Assembly (NCBI GenBank): GCA_035041965.1 | Contig: JAPYMA010000571.1 | Location: 124,001 to 188,000, forward strand | Direction: 5' to 3' | Length of the DNA: 64,000 nt | Source: Anisakis pegreffii | Lineage: Eukaryota; Nematoda; Chromadorea; Rhabditida; Anisakidae | Shown here: in pieces, positions 36,767 to 49,600 of the stretch | Layout of the letters: every line of letters begins with the position of its first letter | Numbering within the stretch: the stretch's first letter is position 1 | Made by a program: the position numbers and the translations under genes | The notes under the pieces: generated by a model | What the model saw: the letters and a program-made list of their open reading frames with translations, nothing else | Told to the model about the DNA's origin: nothing | Databases searched by the model: none

Positions 36767-38409
36767 CTGAAATCTGATGATTCATTGCATCATTCATTGC
36801 CTTCGTTACATATTTACGTCAGTTACGAGCTATAAGAAAAGGATGATACCATACGTCATACGCAATCAACAAACGTAAGAGCAATTAAGATGTAGTAAGA
36901 ATCAATCAAATTCCACGACAAAATCACTGAAGACTGAAGTACACAAACAAAAAGTGGGAGAAGTACGTCGTAGGAAGCTGACTGAACTTGAGATTTCGAA
37001 TGGAATAAACGATAGAGACAAGTGTATTTCGCTATACTATTGCAATATTTACTCGCTTTATAATCAAACAAAACTGGATACGAATGACGAACATCTGCAT
37101 AACGATGTTGCATAGATTTCAAAAAAACCGTAACACCTTGGTAATCTAACGCAAAGAGCATTGTAATTGTTAAGTATAATCATTTAATGAATTCAATGAC
37201 GCAAAAACACCTAGTCAATCGCTGAGGAAAGGAGGAAAATAAACCAGGAAACTCGATGAGTGAAGACAATCAAATGAAGTAACTGATATTTATAGGGCAA
37301 AAATATCTGACGAACATCTGCATAATCGATAAATTTCTGGAACAATTGAGACGTAACGAAGATTCAATCGTATAAGAAACGAATTACCAACTGGTCAAAA
37401 AGTGAAAAGTTTATCTTAGGATTTGTCGAATGTCAGTATTTCAACGTTCTCTCCATGATGTTGTACTGAAATGAAGCAACCAAAAGAACACCATGAGCCA
37501 TTTATTTGCTGAATTTTTGAGAACCAGCAAACTCGTCGTTTCAACTACTAATTAACAAGCAAAAAAAGCAAAGAAAACGTCGTCGACTTTACCAACAACA
37601 TGTGAATAGGAAATTGGTGAAAGAAACAGAGCAAATAGCACACAACTCAAGTTAATCCATCACGAATGAGTTCGTGAGAATGCTTCAGACGAAATGAGTT
37701 ATTACAAACACAAATAAACATTCAGAGATGCAATAGTGACGAGTGTAAATATGAGCGATATCGATGAATCAGTTTCCAGTGCGACGACTTGTCCTCCTCG
37801 TTTATTTTAGCACTAATTGCAAATCAACTTCATTCAACTGTCACTCATTTCGATCCGAATTTCGTTACGATATGCAAAATTAATTCAGTCAGATCACGCG
37901 AAACGAATGGCACATATCGACAATCAATACAACAAGAAAAGAATCTTATTTTCAGCAGTAATCATTTGACAAAAATGTACAATACAATCCCAACAAGACA
38001 GTTCCTTACTGTACAATAGCACTGAGAAAACCACCAATTGCAATCAATCACTTGCTATTTTAAAACATTCGACAATAAAAGAAGCCATAACACATCAATC
38101 AGCACAACCTGATATATGTGTCTAACACGATTCAAATGAAATATTCGTTAAAACATCACTGAGACTACGACAAAAGTACACATTGCATCGACTGAATCAG
38201 AACCATTTTGCAAACTGAAATTATTTTGTGACTAATATTTAATCACTATTAACATTACTACTATCACTACTGACATTGTTGTGGTAATTAGTATCATCAT
38301 TATAGCTACTGCTACCAATCAGCATAGGATAACACTAACTATAGGATATCGCTATCGCCTAGTCAATAAATTACTAGAGATCAGCGAATTTATCAAGAAG
38401 AGAGGAGCT

Positions 38410-38438
38410 AACAAAGTGACTGAGCAGATCACTTTGTT
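38410..38438. repeat. Perfect 10-bp inverted repeat (hairpin)
   Basis: AACAAAGTGA, a nine-base loop, then TCACTTTGTT. Pairing does not clearly extend beyond ten base pairs, which is short for a microRNA precursor. Confidence 0.6.
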
Positions 38439-41400
38439 CATTTCAATCGCTCAACTAACTGGTCTTCTATTGGCCTTTTCTTGCAGAAAGTGTTGCTGAG
38501 TGTTCGTTGGTGAATGCCACTAGCACAAAATAAACGTTGAATGATGCTGATGATAGTATATTGCAAATGAGCGATAAGTATCATCGATACGGCTAAAAGT
38601 GGATCTCACTAAGAGAATCTTTGAGATGTGTGCCAGTAGAGCAGTGAAAGTTTAAGTATTCGTTCACTTGAGAAAGTACATAAACGCTTCTTGACTTGAC
38701 TCAAATCAATTTATCGTTACATACTCCCACATTCTATACTGTGAAGTTACTCACATTCCAGTCTATCGATCCATCAGGCAATCAATAATCGATCATGATC
38801 AGGCAATAACCTGAAAAAATCCAGCGTAAACCCATACATAAACTGATGATAGTTAAGGTGGAGCAGTTGAACGAACCAGCGATGAATTCTCAAATCCTTG
38901 AATACTACTTATTCAGCTACTCGCAGTGGCTTACGAGGACTTATTTTGAGGACAAGGAATAGAAAATTTTTGCGAATGGAGTAATGGGAAGAGAGTTTTA
39001 GTTGATCGAACTGCGATGTCAGAATCGGGCATAAGAACCACAACAATAGCATTTATCAATGATGCATCTCGGAATTGCTCGCCCAATCCCTCTTTTCTGA
39101 GCCATTGTTCGTTGTTCTTACTTGCAAATAACAGACAGTCGCCAACGAAAAGGCATCTAGCTTACAATCCTTTCATATTTTCTAACAATTTTCCATTCGT
39201 AATGAATGGAAAATTTTCACTTATTATCAGATGGATCCGAATTGAAGAACGTTATTATTGATTGAAATGATTTTTTGTGGTAGTTTAGTTTAGATGGAAG
39301 TGTTTTTTGTTGGATGATTGAGACGAAAAAGAGGGTTGGTCTGGTGAAATTTGATCGCAACTGCAGCCATTCAACAAACAAAACACTTATCATATTGCTG
39401 ATCTAAGCATCTCAATTTCTTCGAACTCTCGATCAACATGGAAATCCCATTCGAACTCGTCTTTGTTGCTTGCTTTTAGATGAGATAAATGCAGTTGTGC
39501 ACGCATTTTACGACTGGAGGGCGCCAGCAGTTAATTACAACATCTGGCTACAACACTACGAGTTTATAACAAGTAAGCAACGAAATTGTGTAATAGTTCT
39601 AAACGCATGATCTCCCTCAAATGCCATCTCGAAGGCATTAAAAGTACAAAACGGGAAATTTTTCATCAGAAAACCAACTGAATTAATTGTGGAATAGCCA
39701 AAATGTTCCTCGGATTTTGGTCAAAGAACGAGATTATTGATTCATATGAGTACTCAGCACAGTCACATTTCAGAATGAATTCATCGCATTCTTTCGTTAT
39801 TTTCAATTAACGATGCGTTTTCGAGACGAAATAGGATGCGAGGAAATGCTTTCCAATACAGATGACAATTCTATTCGTGCAAAGTAATACTGATCATGTT
39901 CTCCTGAACGCTGCTTCCCATCTCGTCTCAATTACAGTCTTTTTTTTGCAATCGTGGAGCAAAGATTATTTTGGTTCCAATTTGCTATTTAAAGCTTAAT
40001 TCAAGCACGTGATAAAGATTTTTTTGTTGAAACATCGAAATACTTTCTTCTATTAGAGCAAAGAACGTCCACCTTCTCCTACTCAACATACTCTGATAAA
40101 TGATAAATGATGAATTATGAAGGCTTGAGAATTACTGTGGGAATAATGTTATCATATCATTTATGTTCAGGATGATTCAATACCATTGCAGTCACAACCT
40201 CATTTCTTGCCACTTTCACCGCATAACAACTAATAATTATAGCCTAAAACTTATTTATATGCCCAGAAAATTGTCCAAGGTAAACTTTTACACCTGTTCG
40301 TCATAAAATTCAATTCTGAGATCAGCTCTTTTTGAGTTTAACTTGAATGAATCTCACCTGGATGCACCAGATGTTAGCTGACAACTGAAATAAACTGACG
40401 ATCAATTAAAAGATTCAAATTGAGAAGTTTATGAGCTCACAATTAGAGCGTTTCGATTCGAAAATTGTTCCATATGAACAGAAAAGATAATAAATCTTTA
40501 AAAAAAAGCTTCAGCACAAACCTTTACTGCGATCAATCAGAAAGCATCACAATAATTATATTTAATCGACGACTATAAAACTATAAAACACCATAAAAAC
40601 ACAATTATCGAGGCAATTAGCACAACTAGTATTCTCAATTTGGTACTGTCAATGGAGATAGATTTTTCATAAAATCAGCTGTTTACGTTCTCATAGCAGT
40701 TTGAAAGAAGCCATCGCTTCTCAGTCAATTAGTCGAAGGGAATCTTTCCCAGTTGCAAGCGCATTGTTCACAGAGTACGCTAAGTGGACAAAAGAAAAGC
40801 AAATTAATACACATAAAACACATGGAATCATGAAGGTTTAATGATATTTTGTGAACGAACATTAAACGTTCCCTGACTAGATATTCAATCCAGTTGGCAT
40901 GTGCTCGATGACATTCAAAACGATATATGGATGTCTTTATGCATGTTTTACAATACAATATTTGCATCAATCAATTTCTGAAAATTTTCATCAGTGCAAA
41001 TGAATAAAGTGCAGATGGTTTCGAAATGAATCGTTTACAATGCACCATTAAAAAATTCTTTACAATTCATGACGGAAAAATCTTCTACAATTCATAATAG
41101 AAAATGATGTTGCAATCTGCTAAAACTGATATCCATTATGTTAATCTCTACCCGCGGATGTTCGTATTTTCTACGGTCTGGACAAAAGAAGGGATATTTC
41201 AAATGAGGGGAGAGAAGGAGCCTGATCCACATAAAATCGAACGTGACCAATCAAAATCTTTTATTTGTCACCTTTAAATTAAATATTGCCTTTAAAATGG
41301 ATTTAAAGATATTTACAACAAGTATTTCGGAGGGGTTTCGAGAACAAAAACTCTAAGTAATACTTCAAGTTGCTCGCTAGCTAACCAATCAAACACCACT

Positions 41401-43307
41401 CTTACATACTGCATTCACCTTTCAATAGCAGAAAGTAGGCTGAAATAATGTTGTAGTATTTAACTGAATCAGATAATTTTTTAGAGGGTTTTGATTAGAA
41501 AATTTCACATTCCTGTGAGATGGCATTAGGTAATCAAATATAATACATCTAATGGCATTGTAAAACTGCAAAATCCCAATCAAATCTGACAGATAAATAG
41601 AACGGAAATGACTCATTTTTCTCGCAAATTTCATCGAAAATTGCAAACCCGTTCATGATTTCAAAACGCAAAATTGCAGTGTATATATTCTCTGATATGG
41701 CCGCACACTCTTTCGCAATGTTTCAAATGAGTAATCATTTTGCACCCACCACCGAATTCTTGTTCTCATTTCGAAGAACATGAACATGAGTCATTCGGCA
41801 ACAAACGCTCAGATTTATGTAAGCAGAGCAATTGTAAATCAACTGACTGGACGGACGTTTCTTGACTTAAAAAAAAGATCGATCACGGAACACAGCCATA
41901 CATCACGCGCTTAAGGTCTGGATGAGCACATTTTCTCGAAAGCAAATGGGTGGTAGTATGATGCAATTCATGAGCTATCAGCTGATACACGATATAATAT
42001 GCTTCTCTTCGAAATCAAATAGAGGCATGCTGCTTCTTTATTGTTGATCGAAAATTAAACATTGGCTTATAGTCAGCTGAATTCACCGAACAATACGCTA
42101 AAAATAATTAATTCCCATCGACACAAACAATTTTACGTTTTTTCTCGTTCAAATTAGAAGAAATCAGAGAACATTTCTCTAATTGTTAAGTTTTCGCAAA
42201 TATCCGATCACTAATAACATAAAATAATTTTAAAAAACATCATGCTTTGATTGATGTGGCGAACTTCGGATGGGTAATTGGGAAGGATAGCAATTAATGT
42301 TATCTGTCAGTGTATTCTCTACTTACAGAACTTGTATGATTGATTCGATTTGACTGTGTAAAAGCTTTTGATTTCTTGTTTGCATTTACATCATTTTCAT
42401 TCGTACAGAAAGAGAAAATCACGAACAATCATTATTGAAATATTTCGAATGGACGAAAAAATGAGCGAACTCAAGTTTTGGACTGAATTGTTTGATGAAC
42501 ACAATTCAGCACAACGATAGCAATATGCATATTTAGAATTTTATATTTTTGCTAAGGAATTTACATAGTATATAACTGCACTTATAGTACATAGCTGAAT
42601 TGCAGAAGAGCATCTGAACAGTCTAAAAACCAGCCACTTCGTGTTTCTTATCAAAAGTTCCCCCATAATCGTGCTCTGCCGCAAAAGACGGCTTCTCCAG
42701 TCAACTACATGAGGAGAACGAACAAAATTCTCGCAGTTTCGATAGAATCAGTTGATGGTTGGCAATTCAATATGTTGTACCACGCGATATGAATATGTGA
42801 AATAAGCCAAGTTTAATAGAATTGCATTAAAAAGTACGAAAATATAATGGTTTTAAAACAATGAATCAGCAGTTGAGTTTAGAGGTGAAATTAAATTTTT
42901 CGATAGAAAATCGTCGCGGTTGCATTCATGAGTCAGCTCCCCTTGCGAATGGAACCAACCAGTTGAACTGCGGTCGGAAATTGAGAGCGAACGAATTGGG
43001 GCGCACGCAAGACAAATAAGTTAGCTGTCTGCGGTATTATCAGTTCAAAAGGTAAACAGAAATGTTTTGATCATTAGAAGCTGTTCAGTTGTGATAATGC
43101 AGCAGCAGCAGTAGACAATGATTTGCTGAGATGATCAAGGATCAATTCCTTTGCTAAAAACAATCAAAACAGCCAGCCGTAAAATTACTCAATGTGAACG
43201 CGATGAACATAAACAATCGTCATATCTCAAGTAAATTAAATTCTTTTCAAATATTCAGGAATACAGAGCAATTTGAAACAAATTTTATGAATAATAATAA
43301 TATTTAA

Positions 43308-43540
43308 TATCACAAATTGGGTAATTGAGACATACAATAATTCTTTTCAAAGAATGCGGAAACATATAATAACATTTCAATGGAAACTATCACAAATTTT
43401 ATGAATTTTTTTTTCTTTTCAAATGCGGAAACCCGAATAGAAAGTATAATCGTATCACAAATTTTCATGAACACTTTCTCGAGTTGAAGACACTTGATAA
43501 TGCTTCGAAAACTGCAGCAAAGAATTGCGGAAACTCGAAT
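43308..43540. repeat. Degenerate tandem repeat, about 70-100 bp period
   Basis: Three imperfect copies carry TATCACAAATTTT (near 43310, 43388 and 43455) alternating with GCGGAAACxCGAATAGAAAG (near 43356, 43424 and 43527). No coding frame runs through it. Confidence 0.6.
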
Positions 43541-46489
43541 AGAAAGCAGCGAATCGACCGAATGAGTAATCATTCGCACTAGATGAGGCCAATTATCATT
43601 GAACATCGATAAGAAGGCCAATCATTCACATCGATAAGAAATCAAATGAATCGAACAGAAAAAAAGCGATGTTACTGTTGTTTTCCCATACAAAATAGTG
43701 CTGTTGAGAGGTAATTTCATAAATTTTTAATACATTTTCAATTATGACTAATGATGAATAACAAAGGTGAAGAATTATTTCGTAACAATTAAATTTAGAA
43801 AATAAAAATACTGATGACTTATGACAATAATAAAGATTTCATAGCACTCACTCAATGAACGAATGAACAAACGATTGACGACAACGAAATGAATATCTAG
43901 GAAACGTAATCGTTTGTGTGCAAAACAAGCATTTATATTCACTTATCGGGTTTCAATAAATTCGAATGCAGACGCAAAAATAAATTTCGAAATATATTGC
44001 TGAACGATAGCAATAGAGTGTTTTTATGCAATTGAATGATGACAGGACATTGGGGATGGCAACGAATTAAAGGCGCCGATACGACGATCATCACTTCAAC
44101 TGTAAGACATTTAAATGGAAAAAAACACAAAAATGAATGCAAATTTAAGGGACATACACAAACATTCGATGAATCATCTCAAAATGGATCATTTAACATT
44201 AGATGAGACGATATCGCCTAGATGTGTTATAAGTACACATGACGACGTGAATGTCAACTGAACGAAATGAGGCTAAACCAAAATAAATACATCCAAATTC
44301 GACTGTGTTCCATTCGCACAAAACAACTGAAGTTTCCATTAAAATATTTCATTATGCAACGAAATATTTTTTGCTATCCAAACTATTGAAACGCTTCGTT
44401 TTGATGCTTCGGATGCCTCAACGACGGACGGCATTTTCGCTACTGATGGCTAAAGTACAGTTTCAGATGGGGCGAAAAAAAAACATCTGTCAAGTGACGA
44501 GTGGAGAGACAGAAAGATCGATGGATCAGTTGACTTAACAACTGCAAAAGTCTTCGAACAGTTGGCTGACGACGATGAGCAATCGATCAAAAAATTTCAT
44601 TGGAACACAAAAAAAAAATGATCCAGATTTGTTAAGGGCTCAATTGAGCACAAAACGTTTGAATGTAAACAATAAGAAAATGAACGCAGAACATAATACC
44701 ACTGATGATAACATTTTACAGATTTATTACGTCGTTGTTCTTGACTTAGACTTGTCTTGAACATCATTTACATGTATGATCGCTGATTGAGTTAATTCGA
44801 CAATTGAGCAAAAAGCTACGGAATTGATAGAAGAAACTAAACTGTGGACAATAAACGAATCGATCAAAATTGAATGATCATATGATGTCAATGGTATTGG
44901 ATGTTTTTATGTGTTTGTTTGTGGAGAATCACATGAATAATGTACTGACTGATGTATAAATGCTTTGATTGTGCGTTGTTTTTATTCGATCGAATTCATA
45001 TCAGTGAAAGTGAACACATTCAAAGTCAGCTGTTGCTAAATTCCATTGGTTTGCTGAGCAAACAAAAACTTTTCGACGTTTAATCACGTATTTTAGTGCT
45101 TTTTATCACCACTCACTGCGCTCTTATCATCAGCTGCTAAGTCAATACACTATCGACAACGAATCCACTCATGATCAGTCGAACTATTCGTTCATTCGTT
45201 CACTTTCAAGCAGAACTCTACTGCTCCAGAAAACTTTTCAAGAACGAATTCAAGAACGTTTCAGGAAAAATATGAATACGACGCTTACGATTAGTTCAAT
45301 TGGAAGTGGGGATGAACTGTACTATTGAATGAATATTATCAATAGAAATGAATATTTTCATGATAGTGGAAATCATGCGAATTCATACGGAATTCTAGTC
45401 GTTTTCAACGATTAAAAGCAAAATAACACGTCACTTGTTGTAGCAACGAATTGCAAATGAATGCAACGTTCATAACTGAAGTATTTGCTGATAAACTGTT
45501 TCGATTCACGAGGAAATATACAGCTTTACAAGCAAGAGTCCCTTGCTATGATATCTGTTACTGATGTTGTTCATCGAACATACGCTACAAGCGATTGCTC
45601 TCGTATAATATCTCCATTGAAAGTAAACATGAATTGATAAAATCGCACACAAAAATAGAACTACTCTTCCTGATAGCCGCAAAAAGTTTATGACTGGTGA
45701 CACGGATGATGGAATAGATACCCCAAAAAATGCAAATCAAATACATTAATCGCTTGCACTTCATTATACCAACGTCCAACCGAAAAACCTAAAATTTTGT
45801 TTCTCTAAAAATACTGAATTAGTATCATCATTAATATTGAATTATTGACAGCTGTCTCACTGATTCTCTGGATTTCTCCAGGTTCCAAAAATAGCTTTTT
45901 TTTTCATGATCACATTGAACATAAAAACTTAAAATGAAGAAGGTTAGATTTTACGACTGCAAATTACAACGAAATCGATCATCCATCGGAAAAACTAGCA
46001 ATTATCAATTGAAACATCATTATCAGTGTTTTTGGTCTCACTGTCGTTGGTGAAAAAACGATGAGATTTTTTGCCATTTGCTGTTTGAAGTTAGTTTAAA
46101 GTATCAGTAATACAGCAAGTATTTGGTAGTCAATCGATGTATAGGTCAAACATTGGGAGGATAGATTAGTATTGTTCAATACACACAACGATGGATAAAC
46201 GTTCGTTCATGCATTATCTATCGTTTGAAACGTTGGAAAAGCCAGCAAACAAGCATTGTTCTGTGTGATCATATCGTGTGATGTTCCATCAATGAATGTT
46301 CGAATGGCATATTGTTGATGTAAATTGCTCATCATTTCAGCGAGTGCTATATTATACATTCGTAATGCACAATATCAAATTGCACTTAACTGCTGCACAA
46401 CGATATTTCAGTATCGAATTTGATGGAATGCAATAATTACATTTCGGTATACTACTATATTGTTTTAAGGGAATAAAGGAATAGCTGAA

Positions 46490-46681
46490 TTAATGAATAG
46501 CGCTTTGATGAATGCTTGACGCACTGGCCAAGATGATGACAACAAATCGGATCGGGATCGACTGGAATGCCCTTGAGCGAATAGGAACGGCGCAAAGAAG
46601 ATTAACGAAAAACAGGGAGGGATAAATGGAGGATAAAAGCAGCAGCAGCACTAGCACGAGGAGGCTGGCCCGAAATATCAC
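46490..46681 (-). CDS. Possible short secreted peptide, doubtful
   Basis: A 63-residue frame from ATG. Residues 1-25 resemble a signal peptide with a dense Leu/Val core ('SLLVLVLLLLLSS'). The rest contains 'AVPIRSRAFQSIPIRFV' and has a single cysteine. The leucine run comes partly from a CAG/CTG trinucleotide tract, which can produce such strings by chance. No paired exon or conserved domain was found. Kept as a low-confidence candidate because gene-poor regions can hide small peptide genes. Confidence 0.18.
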   Translation of the reverse strand: MIFRASLLVLVLLLLLSSIYPSLFFVNLLCAVPIRSRAFQSIPIRFVVIILASASSIHQSAIH

Positions 46682-49600
46682 TCAACATAGAAGCATTTAA
46701 ATGCGTTCTTAATTGAACGCTACGAAAAAATACTCATTATGAGGGGAAAACATTTTCAACGTCTAGCGAGAACCATATGGTGTAAGCACATTCAATGCAA
46801 TTAACAATTCCATAAACAGCAAGTTCATTCCGACAGCGACAGCTGAACAACAATAAATTTCAAACTTTTTCCACAAATGAGACATGAATTCCAATTTGAG
46901 TCTGCATTGCGAGTTTATCTTTCAGTGTTTTTTGTCTATTGATGACAACTTCATTTGTGAATCGCAGACAAACATCAATTACAATAATTTTGCAATGTTT
47001 TTCTCTATTACCAATCACACTGTAAATACATTGCCCTTGCCACAACATCAAATTGCCCTTTTCACAATATTAAATTGCCCTTTTCTGCTCCAGAATAACA
47101 GTTGAAATGCTTTATGGAACGTTCAGAAACATCATCAACGAAAGTGTTTATATGATATACTAACGTTTATATGATGTACTAACGTTTCAGTACTTCAATC
47201 CATGCATGTCACATGAACGATATTGAATAAAATCAAAACAGCAACGAGAAAAGTCAATAACTAAGTAATAGAACAAAAGACTCTGTTGAATACTTCATTA
47301 TGTTAATTGCTTCAATTGCTTTTTCGCAATAACAGAACGCGCTTTTGAATCAAATCAAATGAAATCAAAGTTTCTTCATCACATATTTTAAAAAAAAGAA
47401 GGAACTATTCAACGCTGTATTATTTAATAATTTGAATGTAGGTGCTTAACATATATTCACCTTTCATCCATCTATAAACTCGAATGTCTATTTCCGAATG
47501 TCTTCTACAAGCAATTTCTTGCACATAATTGAAGAAATTTTCAAGGAAGTGATGTTTTTTAGAAATGTTCATTGAATTAAACCATAATTCGTGCGATTAC
47601 ATATAGTGTAGGTAAGTAAAATGTATTTTATTCAGCACTACTCATTCATGATCCGTTAGTCTTAAACCATGAATTTGTCAAAAAGTTTGCATTTCGAACA
47701 AAATTCGATGAATCACTCAAATGGTCTCATCACATAATATATTCAAGTGCAATGCATATGACAGTGCATCACTGAATCAAATGATAAAAACTCAGATCAG
47801 ATTTTAATGCATGTGCATGTGCAACCACGATCGAGTTGCGTTTGTCATTAGTGCCAAACAGACACAATAATACCGTATACGATATCAATATTTGATTACT
47901 ACCATCCAACAAAATCTATGAATACTTGATGCAATCGATAGCGGTGTTATGCCTCTGTGATACATTCATTTATATGTCACTTATCACCGCATTCGTTTAT
48001 TGCTGCATTCTTGCAGAATTATTCTGAGCAGGTCAATGGATTTATTAACAAGAAATCTTACTTTTAAACGCATCCCATTCTGAACTCGTTGTGCTATAAG
48101 CATGGCTGTGCAGTCTTGTGCTTCAGTTAACACTACAAGGCTTTGTTCAATGATGACAGCATTCGAACGATGTTACGCTCAACAAAGCGATAAGGTTAAT
48201 ACGATTATTAGGTATGTTTTTAATCAGAGTTCAGCGCATGAAATTCAAAAGTAGTATTACTGGTATTGATACTTTACGATGGAGTAGTTCAAAATATCAA
48301 TTTATTTTTCAAGTTTCGAAAACACTGAATTTTCTTGTTGCAGGATTTGTCAGGAACTAATCAAAATTATTACATTCATCCCTATTTAAACATCCCAAAA
48401 CACCATAAATCTCAGATTCATAACGAAGCAGTAACTGCGATCTGTTTCGATGTATCATTTATAGTGGCTCGTGGAAATTTGGTTGATCCGAATTGAATGT
48501 TTGGGCAAATCAAGCGCATGATCAGCTGTTACTTTGAAAGTTTCGTTGCTATGAGGCAGATTCAAATCCTGAAATGTTTTTGTACTGCACAGGAGATGCT
48601 GATTCGTTAAAATTGAGCCAACGAAAATTTATCAATCGATTGATGATAAGTAAAAAACTGGTTCGAACTCTTGCATCCTAGCACCCAACTGGCATCAAGA
48701 TATGTGTGTTAATAAGCATTAAAGGATCTAGTCAGCATATTTAATTAAAAAAGTAATCAGCCAACTGGCTACGAATATACATTTTTTGGATAGAGGATTA
48801 AGGAAAGTGTTTTTCTGCTCAATAATATTAAGGGACGAAAAGAATTATGTTTGGAAGGAAGCGAAAGTCATGTGCACGCAATGACGAGCGACGTGTTTTT
48901 GTGTGTTTCAAATGCCATCCATCCATCCGTCTACCTACCGCAATTGCGTTTATGACAAATGAATGTGCTGTTTATTTCGTGGTGTGCACTTTATTCTTGA
49001 GATTAATACGAGAAATGATGATGGCAAAAAGAAGAGATGACGATAAAAATCAAGAGTTCAGCACATTTATCAGTATGAACTGTGCTTTTGCATGAGTACT
49101 TGACTTCATGGACAAAAACCTGTCTACTTGTTTTATGTATGATCTGAAGCTATACGATCTGAACTGATATGATCTGATCACATAATCTATGCTATAGTTT
49201 TTTACTTTACTACATATGGAACAGCAGCTATAAATACAACAGTTATTATAAATAGCTCAGCATAATACCAGCAAATATCACATAGTAACAGAGCGAAAAG
49301 CGTACAGAGTCTTTGCGCAGACGTTGTGATAAGGTCATGTGAGGTGATAAGCTCGTATGGCGCAAAATCATATCACCTAGATCATGATCATGATCCACAC
49401 GATCTAGCACGGTTTCGCATTTTGCAAAGATAACACGTCAGTAATTTTGATTCACATTTGATTTCGAAATATAATATTTCGAAATATAATCCATCGTAAG
49501 TTAGTGAGTAGTGAGAAATTTTTGGGGAGTAAGATGAGAAAAAAAATAGAAAGTGAAATGTAAGCACTTTTCGCAATAACGCAATCGAGAGAATGACAAC

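Noticed and set aside
39514..39527. CTGGAGGGCGCCAG, resembling a CTCF core
   Set aside because: A single short match in 64 kb, and CTCF is reported lost in many derived nematodes; no supporting context.
48847..49095. 82-codon plus-strand open frame with six cysteines
   Set aside because: Cysteines are not spaced as in any zinc-finger or secreted family, and there is no signal peptide or splice context.
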